Below, one piece after another: positions 54,010 to 64,000 of a DNA stretch of 64,000 bases. Both the position numbers and the translations under genes were made by a program. This DNA comes from Nothophaeocryptopus gaeumannii (lineage: Eukaryota; Ascomycota; Dothideomycetes; Mycosphaerellales; Mycosphaerellaceae). The notes under the pieces were generated by a model. That model did not search any database, was not told the DNA's origin, and was given only the letters and a program-made list of their open reading frames with translations. The stretch covers positions 248,001 through 312,000 of the forward strand of contig JASISA010000002.1 of the NCBI GenBank assembly GCA_031771865.1, written 5' to 3'. Position 1 is the stretch's first letter; every line of letters starts with the position of its first letter.

Positions 54010-55951
54010 ATGAGACTGTTACTCCTCGTGGCCGCATCCATCGCAGAAGCTGTCTTTGCCAAGGATGGACTGTCACATTGTGTATGCCTTCGATTGCAGC
54101 CTTTTGCATGATCAACCCTTGATTAACGTAGACATAGTGTGAAGCGCTGCGAAAAGCAGGCCTTGGAGACAGTGTCATCGTCTCTGGCGTCGATTCGTAC
54201 AAATCTGGATTGAGCAAATACTTCTCTCAAAGCGCGATCCTGCAGCCTCAATGCTTCTTCGAGCCGCGTTGTGCAGACGATGTAGCGACCGCAGTGGAAG
54301 CTTTGGTCAAGGCAAACAAGACGGAAGCATGTCAATTCGCAGTTCGGTACGTGCTGAAATGAAGCCTGACCACGAACGTTGTTGACCTCGCATGATAGCG
54401 GCGGAGGCCACATGCACTTTGCTGGTGCAGCTGGCATCGAGAGCGGCGTCACGATTGATCTCGGGAAGATGGATGAAGTGACCTATTACAAGGAGAATAA
54501 TTCTGTTTCGGTAGGCGCAGGCGCGGTCTGGGAACAAGTATACTCAGCATTGGACAAGATTGGCGTGATGACTACTGGAGCACGGTCGTCCTCTGTCGGT
54601 ATGCTGAAGCCACCAGTTAATCCAAATGGATCGCTGATCGCGTTTCCATCTAGGTGTTGCGGGTTCCACATTGGGCGGAGGAAACTCGTTTTATGCTGCC
54701 AGAAATGGATTGATCTGTGACAACGTCCTGCAGTTCGAGGTCGTGCTTGGCGACGGCAGCGTTGTTACAGCAAGCAAAGACGAGAAGTCTGACCTCTTCC
54801 GGGCATTGAAGGGTGGCTCGTCCAACTTTGGAATCGTGACTCGGCTCGACTACCAGACGTTCGAAGGCGGCGACATCTTCGGAGTAAGTTCTCGCCAGCT
54901 TCAAGTCATTTACTTGCTTAACCTGAACGCTGAATCTTCGCCTTGCCGTTTGTAGGGCGTGGTGTTATATCCAGCCAACACATCCGAACAACAACTCCGA
55001 GCGATCCTTAACTTCGGCGACGCCATCAAGAGCGACCCCTACGGCTCAGCGATCGTGATCAGCGTATACGCCTCGCAAACCAAGACACCCATGTTCATGA
55101 ACGCGTACGAATACACGAAGCCAGTCAAGAGACCAGACGCGCCCATTTTTAAAGAGTTTCTGGCCATCCCCGGCAATCTGTCCGACACCACGGGATTGAG
55201 GAATATGTCATCGCTCGTTCATGAATTGGAGGTTCCTAAGGACCATCGAGTGCATTTCAGTACACTGACCTTCAAGAGCGATATGCGGATTATGAGGAAA
55301 GCGCATGAGGCGTTTGGAAATGTGACGACGAAGCTTGCAGCGGAAGCGAAAGGAGACTGGGAACTCCTGACTTTGGTAAGTAAAGTCGGTGTCCGAGAAC
55401 ATGTGACAGGATGTTGCTGATCCGCGGATTTGTACTGTTAGTATCAGCCCATCCCCGCTCTGTTCGCAAAGCACGGAACCGAGAAGGGAGGTAACGTGCT
55501 CGGCCTCGATCGCTTCAACGAAACCCTCATCATGTATGAGCCATGCTTCAAGTGGCAAGGAGCCGAGCAAGACGAGCTCTTCGAATCGCAAGCACAATGG
55601 TTGCGAGACGAGATATCGGGATACGCACGAAGTATCGGGGGCGACAATGAGTGGCTCTACCTCAACTACGCAGACAAGGTGCAGAATCCTTTGGAGAGCT
55701 ATGGACCAGAGAACATGGCCATCATCGATGCAGTGGCCAGAAAATATGACCCCAAGGGCGTTTTCCAGTACATGATGCCCGGTGGATTTAAGATCTCGAA
55801 GGTATGCAAATCATTCGGGCATCAGGTTCTTTGAGGATGAGATCGCTGACTCACACCACAGGTCGAGAACAAGGCTGTGGCGACGTCTGGTGCCGAGAAG
55901 GCCATCTGTTGGGCAGAGACGGCGGCGCAGTGGATATTCAGGCTGAGGTGA
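54010..55951 (+). CDS. Secreted FAD-linked oxidase (PCMH-type FAD domain with BBE C-terminus)
   Basis: Seven exons with agreeing phases: 54010..54081, 54138..54346, 54399..54598, 54654..54883, 54956..55375, 55442..55801 and 55862..55951; 526 residues. MRLLLLVAASIAEAVFA is a signal peptide. The FAD-binding domain has CFFEPRCADDVATAVEALV, FAVRGGGHMHFAGA (H98 sits where the flavin is commonly linked) and VAGSTLGGGNSFYAARNGL. The C-terminal BBE (berberine-bridge enzyme) segment is YLNYADKVQNPLESYGPENM with YDPKGVFQYMMPGGFKI. Such enzymes oxidise sugars, oligosaccharides, alcohols or alkaloid-like compounds outside the cell or in the secretory pathway. The second covalent Cys of dual-linked members is not obvious. 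The substrate is unknown. Confidence 0.93.
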
Positions 55952-56197
55952 CGTTTTGTAGGACGAGTGACGAAATCAGAACTCATTTGTCGGTTCTCTC
56001 GCCGCGATTTTATGTCTTTCGATGCACAGAATACGATGATAGAAGCGTAGAGCGCAATGTAACGCACGAGAAGGGCATCTTGCCCCTTCTTTGACCCGAT
56101 CACAATCTACGCTGCAGCAGTCGCGTTGAGTACGTTGAAAAACAGTTCGATCGTGGAGAAGCGAGAAGCTAGGAGATTTTTCCTCGTTCCCCGGAGC

Positions 56198-57931
56198 TTA
56201 GAGATCATAGAACTTCCATGATGCTTTGTGGTTCTGCTCGAGCGTCTTTCCTTTCAACAACGCGCGCAAAAGCTCGATTGGCATATTGTTTTCCTTGAGC
56301 ACGCGGTCGTGGAATGCCTTCTCTGACATCACACCACTGTCGACGATCTCTTTCCTCAAGGCATACAGCTGCAGAGCGCCCAACATGTATCCGGCCTGGT
56401 AGAGAGCACCATAGTCGCCATTGAATGATCGCCTGACTTCTCCCTCCGCAGTTGCACGTTCGTGACCGACCTTTTCGACGAGGTAGTCAATGCACTCCTG
56501 CGGTGTCATTTTTTCAAGATGAAATTTCAAAGAGAACACAATGCGAGCGCAGCGGTGCATGTGCCAAAACAGCATTCCGAGTCGATACTCACTTGTACCA
56601 GGAAAGTTGCGGTCCCATAGAATAAGCTCCCAATAGAACGCCCAGCCTTCGATCCAGAATGGCGTTTGGAACATCACACGATGCGGCTTGCTTCGTCGCA
56701 TGTAATGATATTGTAAGTGATGGCCAGGTAGAAGCTCGTGAAAGACCGTGGATCTTGAGAATGGTCTGTTGTTGCCTCTCATGACCATGAGCTTATCTTC
56801 GTGAGACATTGTGTCTGTTGGGTAGGAGACGATGATGGAAGTACCTCCAAGAAAGAATGGATTGACTTTTTGGCGCTCTGGAGTCATCATGAAAGTTCTC
56901 CAGCACTCTTTCGCAATCCGAGGAAGAGTGACCATGTCGTGCTTGGTCACATAGTCGATGGCTTCTTGAGCGAGCTCATGCACCATGTTTGTTTGCTGGC
57001 CTGGCTCAACATACATGTGCTTGACATGCTCTTGTGCACTGCGCCAATCATCACCATAGCCCATTTCTCGGGACGCTTTGATAGCTTCTTTCTCACACCA
57101 CTCGTATTGCCGCTCGCCAATCTCGATGATCTCCTCCGGAGTGTACGGTATGACCTCAGCTTCCAGTTCGTTGTGGATGCTGCCCCTGCCAATTGGCTGC
57201 CCAACGATCGCGTCTTCGTTTCCCTCCTTGATTCCGACGAGATATTCCCGAATAGTAGCAATGAGTTTGGGAAGCTCCTTTGACAAGTCATCCCATGGCT
57301 TGGATGTCCACCAGGTAAACATGGGATCATACCCAGCGTAGAAACCGTACCATTCGCCGAGGCGTGAATGCAATTGCTCCAGGTGATTTGCTGCTCGGTA
57401 GGCTGCAAATCGATTATCTCCGAGCTTGAAGCTACCATCATGGATTTGAGTAGACAGCTGCTTGGCTACCTTGGTTGCATCAGATAGAAGCTGCGCCGCG
57501 TGCTTTCCATCTGTCGGCACAACCTTTTGTCGCCTTTCGCAAAGGTCCACGAGTCCTTGGGCCCAGTCCCCAAGTAGTGGTTTGATCTCGTCCAGTTGCG
57601 TCCGCTCTGCTCGTAAGCCTTCCAGTCTGCGTTTCACATAGGTCCAGATGAGTAGCCAGTCCACCTTTCCATCTTGACTAAAATCATCGAAGGAGAAACG
57701 AGTCACCAGTTCACCAAGCCGTTGCACCATATATTCTCCTAGGCGGTCGACACGAGTATACGAGATGCCGATGTTATAGAAGACTTCCAGTTCCTGTAAG
57801 TCGGCTTCAATCTCGACTATCAGATCTTTGACCCTCTCGTCATTGTCCGATTCATCGGTATACTGTCCTGTACGAACAGGCAGGATAAGCTCGCCGGCGT
57901 GAGGCTCATCCTCAGACCTTCTCACCACCAT
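56198..57931 (-). CDS. DUF885 family metallopeptidase-like protein
   Basis: Single exon, 577 residues from the ATG at 57931 (MVVRRSEDEP). DUF885 proteins resemble zinc peptidases of the gluzincin type. The metal motif is present at residues 398-405: H398-E399-L-L-P-G-H404-H405, followed by WIEGWAFYWELI, whose Glu is the probable third ligand. Further marks are VSYPTDTMSHEDKL and VRRSFNGDYGALYQAGYMLG with ALQLYALRKE. There is no signal peptide, so it is probably cytosolic. Bacterial relatives cleave peptides, but few fungal members have been tested. The length is typical for the family. Confidence 0.9.
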   Translation of the reverse strand: MVVRRSEDEPHAGELILPVRTGQYTDESDNDERVKDLIVEIEADLQELEVFYNIGISYTRVDRLGEYMVQRLGELVTRFSFDDFSQDGKVDWLLIWTYVKRRLEGLRAERTQLDEIKPLLGDWAQGLVDLCERRQKVVPTDGKHAAQLLSDATKVAKQLSTQIHDGSFKLGDNRFAAYRAANHLEQLHSRLGEWYGFYAGYDPMFTWWTSKPWDDLSKELPKLIATIREYLVGIKEGNEDAIVGQPIGRGSIHNELEAEVIPYTPEEIIEIGERQYEWCEKEAIKASREMGYGDDWRSAQEHVKHMYVEPGQQTNMVHELAQEAIDYVTKHDMVTLPRIAKECWRTFMMTPERQKVNPFFLGGTSIIVSYPTDTMSHEDKLMVMRGNNRPFSRSTVFHELLPGHHLQYHYMRRSKPHRVMFQTPFWIEGWAFYWELILWDRNFPGTSEYRLGMLFWHMHRCARIVFSLKFHLEKMTPQECIDYLVEKVGHERATAEGEVRRSFNGDYGALYQAGYMLGALQLYALRKEIVDSGVMSEKAFHDRVLKENNMPIELLRALLKGKTLEQNHKASWKFYDL

Positions 57932-58570
57932 TGTGGGAGTTTTCAGGTGATAAGCCGTTGCCCGGAGGAGAAGTGTGGTCAGGGCAAGTCGAGGTTACAT
58001 TGACAGCCATCTTCCTGGACAGGCCGTCCTTGTTCCATGTTATTAGTCAGCCGGCGGTATCTGACTTCTTGGCCTATCGTTTTCATGCCCATTACACTTT
58101 CTGCTCGACGTCTTGGCCTGTACAGATTTCTAATATGAGAGACATGCTCTTGCTTCGTATTCTCCTCACTTCCGACAGCCGTGGTGCATCGGGTCCAGTG
58201 TATGCAGCTCAGGATCGGTGGAGAAACGGCAATGTCTGCATTGAGACTGAGCGCTTGGGCGTCCGCAATGCTGTCGACGGGTAGTGCGCCGGGAGTGAGG
58301 ACGAAAAGAGAGCTTGTTGGCGCCATTAGGATCAGAAGAGCAGCGGTGATGGAATCGATGGGAACAGACAGAGAGCGCGCAGTAAGGTGCCATACGCGTT
58401 TCTTCTAGCTTCGCGCTAGGTAAAATGATGATCCGACGTGATGCTCACGAGACCTAGAGGTTGGACAGGGACGTTGACGATTATCACAAAGGTAGCAATT
58501 ATGTAGAGCGTGGACTTCCACCTCTCATAATCAATACTCAGGGTGCGCTCCCGTTCCTCCCGAATCAACC
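57932..58570. other. Intergenic region, no gene seen
   Basis: Upstream of the DUF885 gene and downstream of the fasciclin pseudogene. Minus-strand frames at 57979-58393 start with MAPTSSLFVLTPGALPVDSI but show no domain. Confidence 0.4.
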
Positions 58571-59664
58571 TCAAATGACCCAGGATATAACGGGGTCCAA
58601 CCATCTCCCAAGCACCCAAACATTACCATTATCCACACAAATCCTCCTCTCAATTCTCGCATGGTTTGCCTTACCATCCGCCAGCGAGATATGAAACCCA
58701 AGGTCCGACGTCAGGAATCCTCCATCTTCGCCAGAATAGCTGTTCGCCAGTCCCGACTGATTCAAAAAGGCACTAGCCGGATTGTTGCTCAGTTTCTCGG
58801 CATCATCGAGAAAGTCTCGGTCCAATCGATTGAAGGCCTCGTTCGATGGCGCCATGTAGATACGACGCCGCCCTATCGGGGACTGATCGTCGAAAAGGCT
58901 GAGTCGGTCTAAGAAGGAAGGCGACATATCCTCGAGGAAACGGTTGACGGTCGATAGGTCTTGATCCCGACGAAGAACATCGGCAATCGTACCACCTTGT
59001 TGCTCAGCTGGAGCAGTCCGTCCGGGTGCGTCTTCGCCATGCTGCGTAATAAACGGATTCAAGAGACTGTCGATTCTGTAGACGGCGCCGTCCGAAGCGG
59101 GAACTGGTTGTCCTACCAAGCGAGCCTGGCATCTAACAGCAACATCTGTCGAGACGAGGCCGACATTAGTCGTGTTGCAGCCGCGGCATCAATGTCTACT
59201 CTGAAGCAGCCCTCGAGCCTGATATGTTTCCCTTCGACGATTGAAACGCTCACCGGCTTTGGCGACATGATTGATAAGTATCAACTCGGTGAGCGCGAAA
59301 GATTTGAGGCTTTTGCAGAAGGGCCACTGTACTCGGAGGGACCCTTCTCAGTGCGTTCAAAGCAGATCAGCAGTATCCAAATGGAAAATCGTAGACACCA
59401 AGCTTACCTCGTTAGTCGGAGCGAAGAAAATGAGGGTCACGTTCGGACTGTTCCAGCGCTCTTCATACATTGGGTCCGGGATACTTGAAGGGCCGCCAGA
59501 ACTTGCGAAGAGCTGATAAAATAGGCTAAGATCTGGCTGCAGACGAATGGTGCTAAGCACGGGGGCTTAGCCTTGCTGAGCAATAGCGCTTGTTGCAAGG
59601 CCAACAACAACGCTGGTAAGACAACAACGCTGGTAAGGAGAGCAATGCGGCGAGTCCAAAGCAT
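58571..59664 (-). pseudogene. Broken fasciclin (FAS1) domain gene
   Basis: Read on the minus strand from the ATG at 59664. A signal peptide begins MLWTRRIALLTSVVV but is thrown out of frame by a 17-bp tandem duplication (59604-59637). In the continuing ancestral frame the peptide would end ATSAIAQQG and is followed by TAA at 59567-59569. FAS1 domain 1 then reads PDLSLFYQLFASSGG, VTLIFFAPTNE, an intron, and LTELILINHVAKAGE. After that the frame changes twice between about 59,285 and 59,165 before VPASDGAVYRIDSLLNPF. FAS1 domain 2 is one open stretch from 59119 to the stop at 58571 (TIADVLRRDQDLSTVNRFLE, RRIYMAPSNEAFNRL, ICVDNGNVWVLGRWLDP). Two-domain secreted fasciclins are adhesion or cell-wall proteins in fungi. 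Several separate lesions make function unlikely; the intron and frame changes in domain 1 are my reading and less sure than the duplication and stop. Confidence 0.8.
59604..59637. repeat. Perfect 17-bp tandem duplication
   Basis: ACAACAACGCTGGTAAG occurs twice in direct succession, at 59604-59620 and 59621-59637. On the minus strand it falls inside the signal peptide of the fasciclin gene. Seventeen is not a multiple of three, so it shifts the frame. Confidence 0.95.
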
Positions 59665-61022
59665 CTTGATGACGGGATCGAGGCGGATAGTCAGAAGAGG
59701 AACCTCACGACGCAGCATGAGGGCGAGCTGTCATGTTTGTACTCTTACGCTTCAGTACCCGCGATGCCCATCTGGCATGTTTCGTGTATTGCCAATGATT
59801 GCAACGACCTGAAACAGCGTCGATACACCTCGAATGAGTAGTCTCCGCGGAAAACCGAGACTCCTATGACGAGGATAAGTCCAAATTGCTTCGTTCGAGT
59901 AACACGGGTACATGGATGTTGGTCGATTCTGCAGAACGGTCAGTCGAGTCTTCAGGTTGGCGTCTCTCAAAACATGAGTTCGGTAATTGAGACCTCTTTC
60001 TTGTTCAAAGCTGCGTTAGGCATTGACGGCTCAGCCTGTGCAGCATTGTCGAATCACCACTTAATGTCGACCGAGGTCAACGGTGGATGCAGATGATCTG
60101 CACCGGTTCACGCGATGTAGACATGGAAGTGCCGTATCTCTACACAGGAAGATCCCAGGCCATGCGGAGGATCCGACACTGCAACTTCCCACGCCAAGAG
60201 TATTACTCAGTACGCTCTGCGCTTTGAGGAATTGGTGCAATGGGTTGCTCTGACAAGACCACAAATGCGCGCGTGCCGGCAAACGAAGTAGGCCTGAGCT
60301 GTCACAACCGTCTCCCGCGAATATTCATAATAGTTCGCCGGAGCTTGGTTGCCAAGTCGCATCGCGCCTGCAACATATCTCGTGGAGAGGCTGATACGGT
60401 AATCGCTCTGCCCGATCAACAGCATCCTTGCTCTTGTAGTCACTCGCCTTTTACTGACGGCTTCTACGCCATGTCTTTTCATGATCGAAAGTGGTGCAGA
60501 TTCGGACCAAGACTCGAACGTCACGAGAGAGTTGCTTCAGATTGTTTCATCTGAGAACGATTCGATATGCGTTCAACGATTTCGGCTAAGGGCGTCTCGA
60601 CGAGATTTCGCAACACTCTGCACCAAGAATTCTCATCTCGTCCTATCTTCTCGACTCATCGATAGCCCCAAGAAAGCACTCCTGACTTGGAGGGATATGT
60701 CCACATATTCTTCGATTGTCCAGAAACGAGGGTTGTGTCCATGAATCGAATGGAGGACTGATACGTAGATACGGGGCTTCATCGTGGCTTTGAGGTTGCG
60801 CAAGAGGTTCTCATGGCGGCGTGCTGTGGTGCAGTGGAAGAGGAGAGGTCCAGGCGACGCGTGTGGAAGATCCGACATCCGACCAACTGCCAAGCTTCCG
60901 GAGCAATCCACCATTCCGACTTCGGCTTCGTCCTCACTCGCACTCTCACTCTGCATACGACATATATATGTTCATCGCCTGGCCGTCCTGGCACAGCTTA
61001 TCTCAGGAGATAATGTAGGAGT
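59665..61022. other. Intergenic region, no gene seen
   Basis: About 1.35 kb with only short frames of irregular composition; it contains the promoters of the fasciclin pseudogene (minus) and the PrpF-like gene (plus). Confidence 0.5.
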
Positions 61023-62267
61023 ATGACTAGGGCCGCTCTGCGTGCCTTCCGGCTCTTTGCTAGCAACCAATCTCAACGACGACATCTACACGGAGGTTCA
61101 ACAACATATACCTCTTCAGATCCATTCAAAGTACCCGATATGACGATCAAGAGCTTCCCAGCCTGCTTCATTCGCGGCGGCACCTCCAATGGTCTGGTCG
61201 TCCACCGCAAAAACCTGTCTAAAGACCAAGCAGAATGGCAACCAATCCTCTCCGCTGCAATGGGCTCCCCAGACGGGTACGGCAGGCAACTGGATGGCAT
61301 GGGATCTGGCGTCTCTTCCACGAGCAAAGTCTGCGTAGTCGAAATGTCCTCACGCCCAGACGCTGACCTAGAATATACTTTCGTCCAGGTCGGAATCAAA
61401 GATGGCTCACTGGATCTAGCCGGAAATTGTGGAAATATGTCATCCGCCATAGGACCATTCGGATTTAGCGAAGGCCTTCTCCATGACATCTACGAGAAAG
61501 GCGAAAGCGGTGAGGGCGATCGCGAAGTCAACGTCCGCATCTTCAACACAAACACCTCAAAACTAATCAACGCCACTTTCAACGTGACCAAAGACGGAAT
61601 ATACGATCCCTTTGGCGACTACTCAATCGATGGCGTTCCTGGAACAGGCTCTCGCATCACACTCTCCTTCTTGGATCCAGCAGGCTCGAAGACTGGTAAA
61701 GCACTCCCAACAGGCAACCCAATCGATACTCTCAAGCTCCCAGATGGCTCTTCAATTCAAGCAAGTCTCGTAGACGTAGCCAACCCAGGCGTCTTCATTC
61801 TAGCATCCGATCTCGGAGTGCCAGGCGATATCAAGCCTCCCGCATTTGAGGAGAAGACAGATATACTGGCACGACTAGAGCAGATCAGACAAGAAGGCGC
61901 TGAATTGATGGGCATGGATCCGAATACGCAGAGCGTACCTAAGATCGTCATCGTCAGTAAACCCACGGAGGAAGCTGCGAGAGAAGGCGTACATATCGTG
62001 TGCAGAGCTTTGTCGATGCAGCAGCCCCACAAAGCTGTGCCCTTGACACTCGCGCTGAATCTGGGCGCTGCTTGTCGAATGCCAGGAACGCTTCCGGCAC
62101 TTACGGCATTGAACGCGGAAGGGCAGACTTCAGTGACCATTGCCCACGCGAGTGGCAAAGTCGAAGTCGGCAGTGAATTTGCGAATGGAGAGATCAAAAG
62201 TGCGCAGCTTCATCGTACTGCGAGAATTCTCATGAAAGGAGAGGTTTTCTATACTGCGAAGACATGA
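61023..62267 (+). CDS. PrpF-family isomerase (aconitate/methylaconitate isomerase-like)
   Basis: Single exon, 414 residues from the ATG at 61023. The fold is the two-lobed diaminopimelate-epimerase type: SFPACFIRGGTSNGLVVHRK at about 41-60 is the PrpF signature, then GYGRQLDGMGSGVSSTSKVC, DLAGNCGNMSSAIGPFGF (Cys and Asn of the active-site loop) and GAACRMPGTLPALT near the end. Bacterial PrpF moves the double bond of 2-methylaconitate in propionate breakdown; fungal relatives are untested or act on aconitate-type acids. The first 39 residues (MTRAALRAFRLFASNQSQRR and on) are Arg/Ser-rich without acids, a likely mitochondrial presequence; the ATG at 61140 would give a cytosolic form. A link with propionate or citrate-type acids in mitochondria is inference. 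Confidence 0.9.
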   Translation: MTRAALRAFRLFASNQSQRRHLHGGSTTYTSSDPFKVPDMTIKSFPACFIRGGTSNGLVVHRKNLSKDQAEWQPILSAAMGSPDGYGRQLDGMGSGVSSTSKVCVVEMSSRPDADLEYTFVQVGIKDGSLDLAGNCGNMSSAIGPFGFSEGLLHDIYEKGESGEGDREVNVRIFNTNTSKLINATFNVTKDGIYDPFGDYSIDGVPGTGSRITLSFLDPAGSKTGKALPTGNPIDTLKLPDGSSIQASLVDVANPGVFILASDLGVPGDIKPPAFEEKTDILARLEQIRQEGAELMGMDPNTQSVPKIVIVSKPTEEAAREGVHIVCRALSMQQPHKAVPLTLALNLGAACRMPGTLPALTALNAEGQTSVTIAHASGKVEVGSEFANGEIKSAQLHRTARILMKGEVFYTAKT

Positions 62268-62408
62268 AATACGCAGTATCAAAAAGCTCCTATAACGGAG
62301 AGCCTATCAGTTTCATCAAGAGCTCATGCCCAGTTGCAGAGGGCCTGGCAGGCCCTTCTCGGTCCTTCTTGACCCAGAATGAAGACTTCAGAGCGATCGA
62401 AGGAGTCT

Positions 62409-63350
62409 CTACTCGTCCTCCTCACCGTCGCTGTCCTCGTTCTGGCTCTTCCGCACCTCCTGGTAGCCCCCATTCTCCCAGTCCTCCTCACTCACGCCAC
62501 CCCGGAAGCACCTCGCAAGCGACTCGAGGTCCGACAAATTCAATCCCTGAAACCCGGGACGGCTGCAGACTGGACGTAGCTTCTGGCTCACCGCCGCGCA
62601 CATCGGCTCAAGTCCTGTAGAAACCCTACGAGGGTCATCGTCCCACTCCGAATCGACCTTGCTATCCACCTCGAAATCAAAGCCCGCGATTTTCTTCTTT
62701 TGGCCATTCTTCTCCGAGACTCGATTAACAATGTCGATACGGAGATGCCAGATCGTCTTGGGATTAAAGCAACAGCCGCAGAGGATCTCGAACTCGACCT
62801 TGCGGAAGTGTGCGCCGCTGGTCGTGGCCGGGACAGGTGGTTGCTCGCTCGTCTGGGCGGCAGATGATTGAGTGACTGCGGGCGCCGCCGGACCCGTCAG
62901 TCGTTGGACCAAATCGGACACACCTCCTCGGATCTTGCCCGAATGTTCGTGCCACATGTGCTCGTTCATGTGCAGGTGCTGGAACCGTATGCACCAGTTC
63001 GATCGGACTTTGACGAGAACGCGCGTGTGCGAGATGAAGAATCCGATAGCTTCCGTGAGAACACCAGGAACCTTGATAGACTTCGGCAGCAGGAAGTTCT
63101 CGAGCCGAACTGGTGCGTCACTGCCGTAAGCATACTCGTAGATGGAGTTTCTCAGTTCTGGTGGCAGATCCGCGAAGCGGAAGACCTTGGCTCGCGATCT
63201 GGTTCGCATGCTGTGGGTGGAAGACGAAGTTGGACATGATGATGAGGATGAGGATGACGAGTTCGAGAACTCGATTTGCTTCTTCTGCTTCTTTGCTGTC
63301 GGATGCTCGTCGCGCTCCATGGCAGTGCTTCTCTTGCGCCGGATAGCCAT
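62409..63350 (-). CDS. 2EXR (F-box-like) domain protein
   Basis: Single exon, 313 residues from the ATG at 63350 (MAIRRKRSTAMERDE); the open frame extends further up but the extension has no support. A basic KKQKKQ and a Ser run precede VFRFADLPPELRNSIYEYAY at about residues 55-75, the 2EXR opening. It continues with LTEAIGFFISHTRVLVKVRS, WHLRIDIVN and a C-terminal acidic tail (EDSDGEEDE). Unlike the tandem pair at 31-33 kb it is a divergent, longer member. Its partner and function are unknown. Confidence 0.8.
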   Translation of the reverse strand: MAIRRKRSTAMERDEHPTAKKQKKQIEFSNSSSSSSSSCPTSSSTHSMRTRSRAKVFRFADLPPELRNSIYEYAYGSDAPVRLENFLLPKSIKVPGVLTEAIGFFISHTRVLVKVRSNWCIRFQHLHMNEHMWHEHSGKIRGGVSDLVQRLTGPAAPAVTQSSAAQTSEQPPVPATTSGAHFRKVEFEILCGCCFNPKTIWHLRIDIVNRVSEKNGQKKKIAGFDFEVDSKVDSEWDDDPRRVSTGLEPMCAAVSQKLRPVCSRPGFQGLNLSDLESLARCFRGGVSEEDWENGGYQEVRKSQNEDSDGEEDE

Positions 63351-64000
63351 GATGGACCTCTGACGTTGCGCGCGCTCGGTGTGAACAGTGTTGGCGGAAG
63401 TTCGAGGTTGAACCCCTAAGCTTTTGAGGCAAAGGTCCAGTGTATCTGAAATCAGAGGAAAGTGTCGTGTGTTGTCAAAGCGAGCTGTGAAGCTGAAAGT
63501 TGAATTGCGTCCTTTCACCTCGAGTGTGCAGGTGAGCTTTGTGGAGCGCTTGGGCCAAGAACCGAAGCCTGTAGCCTCCAATGACAGTTTTCGAGCTGAT
63601 GTGCCTGTTTTGGACCGGTAGAAGAGCAGGTGTCGAGGTGTTTAATGAAAGACAGGGCTGGCCAGTGAACGGCAGGACTTCGGCGGAGACACGACCAAGG
63701 CAACCGCAATGGTCTCGATGATGCAACGTCACCGAGATGAAATGCAGTGCACGTTAACAGCGTACTTCTTTTCGAAGTTCATGAGTGGGTGGGAGGCGAA
63801 GATTTCCAAACTCGTGCTGAGTTTGTTTGCAGATGGAACGAGGTTCGGAGAAAAGGCAATAGACATCAGCTGCTGAGTGCAAGATTCCCGGTGCACGGCC
63901 ACCCGGTTCGCCGCGACCCCTGTTGGCCCAGGTGCGGCTTCCCGCAGCGCCACTATATACTCTCACACGACGCTGAAAAGTAATGCTCCGCTCCAGGCAT
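63351..64000. other. Right-edge region, no gene seen
   Basis: Promoter of the minus-strand 2EXR gene and further sequence. Only short frames without domains; a gene may begin just outside the window. Confidence 0.4.

Overview
This is nuclear DNA of a filamentous ascomycete (Pezizomycotina, probably a Dothideomycete). The evidence is short GT-AG introns of about 45-70 bp (up to about 270 bp in one gene) with CTAAC/CTGAC-like branch sites, and typical families: 2EXR F-box-like proteins, a HET-ankyrin protein, an NmrA-like protein, DUF5923/DUF4449, a Pth11-type rhodopsin-domain protein and Dal5-type and hexose MFS transporters. The class is an inference; no rRNA or tRNA gene is visible. Gene models were built by reading both strands and joining exons whose phases agree.

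Layout. 0-9 kb: the 5' end of a basic protein running off the left edge, a 2EXR-like protein, a long gene-poor stretch and a proline/serine-rich nuclear-type protein. 9-13 kb: an Isc1-type inositol phosphosphingolipid phospholipase C and a Dal5-family transporter. 13.5-15.5 kb: a broken HET-ankyrin gene. 16-21 kb: a very large Lte1-like Ras-GEF. 22-26 kb: a truncated GH28 pectinase fragment fused tail-to-tail to a lysine-rich small gene, a short acidic hypothetical protein and a small secreted NTF2-like protein. 27-31 kb: an NmrA-like oxidoreductase and a 2-oxoglutarate/Fe(II) oxygenase. 31-33 kb: two tandem 2EXR paralogues, the first cut by a stop codon. 34.2-34.7 kb: a two-exon, eight-cysteine secreted protein that no long ORF reveals. 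35-37 kb: a DUF5923/DUF4449 lipid-binding-type protein. 38.5-49.7 kb: a seven-exon mitochondrial malic enzyme, a small TPR-like protein, a hexose-type transporter, an SMP-30/gluconolactonase-like enzyme and a Zn2Cys6 regulator with a polyQ N-terminus. 50-52.7 kb: a small hypothetical, ribosomal protein S29 (uS14) and a Pth11-like membrane protein. 54-58 kb: a secreted BBE-type flavoprotein oxidase and a DUF885 metallopeptidase-like protein. 58.5-59.7 kb: a broken fasciclin gene. 61-63.4 kb: a PrpF-family isomerase with a likely mitochondrial presequence and another 2EXR protein.

Most notable observations: (i) the only S29 gene seen keeps one of the four zinc-binding cysteines and carries two extra residues; (ii) the hidden secreted eight-cysteine protein; (iii) four decayed or chimeric accessory genes (HET-ankyrin, fasciclin with a 17-bp tandem duplication in its signal peptide, 2EXR copy 1, GH28 fragment), broken by indels, stops or a rearrangement while housekeeping genes stay intact; (iv) a transporter, lactonase and regulator next to one another that could serve sugar or sugar-acid use. 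No complete transposon, CRISPR array, virus-derived gene or secondary-metabolite synthase was seen.
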